From: Bradyrhizobium sp. MOS002
Lineage (GTDB): Bacteria; Pseudomonadota; Alphaproteobacteria; Rhizobiales; Xanthobacteraceae
Assembly: GCF_003020115.1 (NCBI RefSeq)
Contig: NZ_PYFX01000003.1
Span: 558,001 to 622,000, forward strand
Reading direction: 5' to 3'
Length of the DNA stretch: 64,000 bases
Part shown: positions 60,711-64,000 of the stretch, one piece after another
Numbering within the stretch: the stretch's first letter is position 1
How the letters are laid out: the number at the start of each line of letters is the position of its first letter
Made by a program: the position numbers and the translations under genes
Notes under the pieces: generated by a model
What the model was told of the DNA's origin: nothing
Databases searched by the model: none
The model's input: the letters and a program-made list of their open reading frames with translations, nothing else

Positions 60711-60847
60711 CTCGTGTCCCGGACGCGCTGCAACGCGTCAGCGTTGCGGCGCAGAGCCGGGATCCAGAAGGCCAAACACTCCGCTGTTGGATGGGCCCCG
60801 GCTCTGCAGCGCATCACTTCGTGCTGCGCAGCGTCCGGGGCACGAGA
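60711..60847. repeat. Palindromic repeat, family D (CTCGTGTCCCGGACGCGC type)
   Basis: CTCGTGTCCCGGACGC at the left pairs with GCGTCCGGGGCACGAG at the right. Inside, GCAGAGCCGGGATCCA pairs with TGGGCCCCGGCTCTGC, and CAACGCGTcagCGTTG is a small hairpin. It lies between the SMP-30 and nitrate reductase genes. The 264-nt gap holds nothing else I recognise. Confidence 0.82.
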
Positions 60848-60857
60848 GCCAGCCGGC

Positions 60858-63563
60858 CTACCCCGCCGCGCTAACGCGCTTGGCCTGCTTCGCCGGCGCG
60901 ATTTCGGTCGTCGCGATCAGGCGCTTCAGCTCGGGGATGCAGGAGCCGCAATTGGTGCCGGCCTTGAGCTTGGCGCCGATCTCGGCCGCCGTGCGCGCGC
61001 CTGCGACGATGGTGTCGCAGATGGTGCCGCGGCCGACGCCGAAGCAGGCACAGACGACGGGACCGGTCGAAGCCGCGCCCTCGCTGGACTTTCCGGACAA
61101 CAGCATGCGGCGCTGCTCGTCGGTGACATGGTCGGCCACGAACAGGCTCTTCACCACCTCCCAGTCGCCGGCATCATGCGCGGGGCCGACGAACAGGCAG
61201 GTCTCGATGCGATCGCCATCAAACGAAGCCGCGCGAAAAACGCCGCCGCCGAAGTCGCGATAGTCGGCGACGTCCTCGCCGGCAACGCCGCCGAGCCACG
61301 CCGGCCAGCGCGACAGATCCGCATTGTCGGCGAAGAGATAGCCGAAACCGCCGGTAAAAGTGACGCGGGTCCACATCAGGTTCGGCGGCAGTTCCAGCTG
61401 CTTGCGCGACAACGCAAAGCCGCGGAAGACATATTCATAGGGGGAGATCGCCGCCGGTGTCGCTTTGGACTCCGGCTGCCCCGAGAACGGATCGGTGAAC
61501 GGTGCGACCAGCGCCCCGACGCGACCGTGCGAGGCGTTCATCGCACTCCAGTGGATCGGCGCGAACAGCGTGCCGCGCTGCTGGCGGTCGCTGACGACGA
61601 CCTTGAGTGTGCACTGGCCGTAGTCGGTGGTGATGCGGGCATAGCCGTCATGGACGATGTTGTATTTGTTGGCGTCATCGGGATGAATCTCGACGAACGG
61701 CTCGGGCAGATGCGCGCCGAGCCGTTGGCTGAGACCCGTGCGCGTCATGGTGTGCCACTGGTCGCGGATGCGTCCGGTGTTGAGCCGCAGCGGCCGCGAC
61801 GGTCCGGTCTCGCCACGCAGCGCCGGCACCTCCGGCGCGACGAAGCGGCCCTTGCCGTCATTGGTGAAGAACCCGCCCTTGGCGAAGAAGCGCTCGCCCG
61901 GTGCCTCGCCTTCACGTGCGGGCCACTGCACAGGTTGCAAGGCGTCGAAGGCTTCGTCGGAGAGCGAGGTCAGCGCGCCGATATCGAAGTCACGGCTGCC
62001 ATCGTTCTCGAACGCCGAGAGCGCGGCGTGCTCGCGAAAAATGTCGGCGGCGGATTTGTAGCCAAAGCTGTCGCCGAAGCCGAGGCGTTTTGCGGTTTCG
62101 CTCACGATCCACCAGTCCGGCCGCGCCTCGCCAGGCGCCGGCAGGAACGAGCGCTGGCGCGAGATGCGGCGCTCGGAATTGGTCACGGTGCCCGACTTCT
62201 CGCCCCAGGCGAGCGCGGGCAGCAGCACGTGCGGGCCGGCATCGACGGTGTCGTTGGAGAGCACGTTCTCGGAGACCACGAACAGCTCGAGCTTCTTCAG
62301 CGCCTCGCGCACGAAGTCCGCGTCGGGCAGCGAGACCGCGGGGTTGGTGCCCATCACCCAGAGCGCCTTGACCTCGCCGCGATTGATGGCTTCGAACAGC
62401 TGCACCGCCTTCAACCCTTCATGGGTGGCGATGCGCGGCGCCTTCCAGAACCGCCGCACGCGATCGATGTCGGGCGGCGTGAAGTTCATATGCGCGGCGA
62501 GCTGGTTGGCGAGGCCGCCGACCTCGCGGCCGCCCATCGCGTTGGGCTGGCCGGTGAGCGAGAACGGTGAGGCACCCGGCTTGCCGATGCGCCCCGTGGC
62601 GAGATGGCAGTTCAGGATCGCGTTGACCTTGTCGGTGCCCTGCGCCGACTGGTTGACACCTTGCGAGTACAGCGTGACGACGCGGGGCGTGTCACGGAAC
62701 ATCTTGAAGAAGGTCGCAACGTCCTGCTCGGAGAGGCCGGTCGCCAGTGCGGTCGCGGTGACGCCGCCGGCGATGCTCCGTGCGCGCGCCAGCGCGTCGT
62801 CAAAGCCGGACGTGTTTTGCGCGATGTAGTCCTGATCCAGGGCCCCATTGTCGGCGAGGTGAACGAACAGGCCGGAGAACAGCGCCGTGTCGGTGCCGGG
62901 CTTGAGGCCCAGGAACAGATCGACATCGGTCGCGGTGTCGGTGCGGCGCGGATCGATCACGATCATGCGGGCGCCGCGCTCCTGCCGGTTCTTCAACATG
63001 CGCTGGAACAGCACGGGATGGCACCATGCGGCATTCGAACCAACGAACACCAGCAGATCGGCCTGGTCGAGATCCTCGTAGCATCCGGGCACGGTGTCGG
63101 CGCCGAAGGCGCGGCGGTGACCGGCGACCGAGGACGACATGCAGAGCCGCGAATTGGTGTCGACGTTCGCCGTGCCGACAAAGCCCTTCATCAGCTTGTT
63201 GGCGACGTAATAGTCCTCGGTCAGCAACTGACCGGAGAGATAGAATGCGACCGCGTCGGCGCCGTCGCGCGCGACGATGTGCTGCATGCGGTGGGCGACG
63301 TGATCGAGCGCATCGCTCCAGGCGACGCGTTCGAGCACGCCCTTGCAGCGGATCATCGGATAGAGCAGCCGGCTTTCCAGCCCGACAGTCTCGCCGAGCG
63401 CCGAGCCCTTGGAGCACAGCCGGCCGAAATTGGCGGGATGATCGGGATCGCCCGCGATCGCCGCGCCGCCGTTACCGTCTGGCGTCGCCAGCACGCCGCA
63501 GCCGACGCCGCAATACGGGCAGGTCGTTTTGGTGGCGCGGAGCGTGGCATCGATCGCCGTCAT
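60858..63563 (-). CDS. nasA: Assimilatory nitrate reductase catalytic subunit with C-terminal BFD-like [2Fe-2S] domain
   Basis: Reduces nitrate to nitrite in the cytoplasm for nitrogen assimilation; 901 aa. Seen: the N-terminal [4Fe-4S] motif C15-C18-C22-C50 (TCPYCGVGCG, RLCSKG), the Mo-bis-MGD domains with LCMSSSVAGHRRAFG and NPAVSLPD, the molydopterin-dinucleotide-binding C-terminal barrel, and at about 825-880 a BFD-like [2Fe-2S] module (VCACFGVGRGTICDTI and GTNCGSCIPELKRL). No Tat signal, as expected for Nas enzymes. It lies 15 nt downstream of a flavoprotein gene that is the likely electron donor. Confidence 0.95.
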   Translation of the reverse strand: MTAIDATLRATKTTCPYCGVGCGVLATPDGNGGAAIAGDPDHPANFGRLCSKGSALGETVGLESRLLYPMIRCKGVLERVAWSDALDHVAHRMQHIVARDGADAVAFYLSGQLLTEDYYVANKLMKGFVGTANVDTNSRLCMSSSVAGHRRAFGADTVPGCYEDLDQADLLVFVGSNAAWCHPVLFQRMLKNRQERGARMIVIDPRRTDTATDVDLFLGLKPGTDTALFSGLFVHLADNGALDQDYIAQNTSGFDDALARARSIAGGVTATALATGLSEQDVATFFKMFRDTPRVVTLYSQGVNQSAQGTDKVNAILNCHLATGRIGKPGASPFSLTGQPNAMGGREVGGLANQLAAHMNFTPPDIDRVRRFWKAPRIATHEGLKAVQLFEAINRGEVKALWVMGTNPAVSLPDADFVREALKKLELFVVSENVLSNDTVDAGPHVLLPALAWGEKSGTVTNSERRISRQRSFLPAPGEARPDWWIVSETAKRLGFGDSFGYKSAADIFREHAALSAFENDGSRDFDIGALTSLSDEAFDALQPVQWPAREGEAPGERFFAKGGFFTNDGKGRFVAPEVPALRGETGPSRPLRLNTGRIRDQWHTMTRTGLSQRLGAHLPEPFVEIHPDDANKYNIVHDGYARITTDYGQCTLKVVVSDRQQRGTLFAPIHWSAMNASHGRVGALVAPFTDPFSGQPESKATPAAISPYEYVFRGFALSRKQLELPPNLMWTRVTFTGGFGYLFADNADLSRWPAWLGGVAGEDVADYRDFGGGVFRAASFDGDRIETCLFVGPAHDAGDWEVVKSLFVADHVTDEQRRMLLSGKSSEGAASTGPVVCACFGVGRGTICDTIVAGARTAAEIGAKLKAGTNCGSCIPELKRLIATTEIAPAKQAKRVSAAG

Positions 63564-63578
63564 ATCAAGCTGCCTCTA

Positions 63579-64000
63579 TCAAGCCGCCTTGGGGGGCCCC
63601 GCGAGCGCGCGGCCGAACATCATGTCGGCGCGGATCGCCGCCACCTTTTCGCGGTTGCGGATCAGCTCGAGATACCAGAGCGCATCGACGGTATCGCCGA
63701 TCAGCAGAGCGCCGGTGAGCCGGCCCTCGGCGATGACGAGCTTCTTGTAGGTGCCGCGCCTGCGGTCTGACAGCACGAGGCTCTCGCTGCCCTCCCCGCC
63801 CATGAAGTCGCCGGCGGAGAACACGCTGACGCCCGACACCTTCAGATTGGTCGAGACCACGCTGCCCTGATAGGCCGCGGGACGACCGGAGAGATGCCGC
63901 GCCAGCACGCGCGCCTGCTCGTAGGCGGGCTCGACGAGGCCGTAGCAGGTGCCGCGATGCTCGGCGCATTCGCCAAGCGCGTAGATATCGGGTGACCCCG
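63579..64000 (-). CDS. FAD-dependent NAD(P)H oxidoreductase, C-terminal part (nitrate/nitrite assimilation partner), cut by window edge
   Basis: Only the last 140 or so residues are in the window; the gene enters from beyond 64000. Seen: SPDIYALGECAEHRGTCYGL, the FAD-contact motif of pyridine-nucleotide disulfide reductases (NirB, NasB and rubredoxin-reductase types), then VLARHLSG and a C-terminal domain (GVSVFSAGDFMGGEGSE, then YKKLVI) that matches the small NirB-type C-terminal region. It ends after GPPKAA without BFD or sulfite-reductase domains, so it is more likely the nitrate reductase electron-transfer subunit than full NirB. Confidence 0.8.
   Translation of the reverse strand, partial: GSPDIYALGECAEHRGTCYGLVEPAYEQARVLARHLSGRPAAYQGSVVSTNLKVSGVSVFSAGDFMGGEGSESLVLSDRRRGTYKKLVIAEGRLTGALLIGDTVDALWYLELIRNREKVAAIRADMMFGRALAGPPKAA

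Noticed and set aside
60672..62570. 632-aa plus-strand frame opposite nitrate reductase
   Set aside because: Shadow of nasA: it begins in a palindromic repeat and has composition typical of reverse-frame translation.

Overview
The window looks like the chromosome of a soil alphaproteobacterium of the Bradyrhizobium type. The basis is high GC with strong third-position GC bias, many oligopeptide ABC, TRAP and NitT-type importers, several families of rhizobial-style intergenic palindromes, and a perfect FNR/FixK-type box. The genus is an inference from gene content, not a search result. I see no rRNA, tRNA, CRISPR array, insertion sequence or prophage. The window is dense metabolic and transport DNA.

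Layout. (1) 280-14011, plus strand: two complete oligopeptide ABC importers (solute-binding protein, two permeases and two ATPases each) enclose a cytosolic-looking gamma-glutamyltransferase and a DUF1028 protein. The genes are spaced or overlapped like one long operon for uptake and hydrolysis of gamma-glutamyl or other small peptides, with an intrinsic terminator after the first binding protein. (2) 14231-18668, minus: a sensor histidine kinase, a lone receiver, a receiver-adenylate cyclase fusion and a 248-aa enzyme-like protein, all translationally coupled. (3) 18812-23880, minus: TetR, membrane-fusion protein and RND pump, with a palindromic operator in front of tetR. (4) 24015-26471: a split ThDP decarboxylase (small subunit with an apparent one-base deletion at its start) divergent from a cytochrome P450.

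(5) 26608-36222, minus: a poorly characterised catabolic cluster with a NitT/TauT-type ABC importer, enolase-superfamily enzyme, Gfo/Idh/MocA dehydrogenase, DUF993 barrel protein, sugar isomerase/epimerase, TetR regulator and VOC protein. This is my best candidate for an undescribed pathway. (6) 36433-41272: two PfkB-family sugar kinases, a putidaredoxin-reductase-like flavoprotein, an enoyl-CoA hydratase-like protein and a histidine phosphatase. (7) 41232-46963: an IlvD/Edd dehydratase and TRAP transporter operon divergent from an FCD-type GntR regulator, with two 12-bp operator-like copies in inverted orientation between them. (8) 47144-49611: two small secreted proteins, an FNR/FixK-like box and an MFS transporter. 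(9) 49650-53139: uronate dehydrogenase, SMP-30-type lactonase and aldehyde dehydrogenase, a plausible oxidative uronate route that may be fed by region 7.

(10) 53432-60593: an MdeB-like homodimeric 2-oxoacid dehydrogenase E1 divergent from an Lrp/AsnC regulator, then a zinc-type dehydrogenase, a DMT exporter, an aldo/keto reductase and a second SMP-30 protein. (11) 60858-64000, minus: assimilatory nitrate reductase with a fused C-terminal BFD-like [2Fe-2S] domain and the cut-off end of a partner flavoprotein. Intergenic gaps repeatedly hold long palindromic repeats of about five families. The only gene-free stretch slightly over 300 bases (34209-34515) holds one of them and nothing else I can recognise. 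The first 279 bases show no credible gene.
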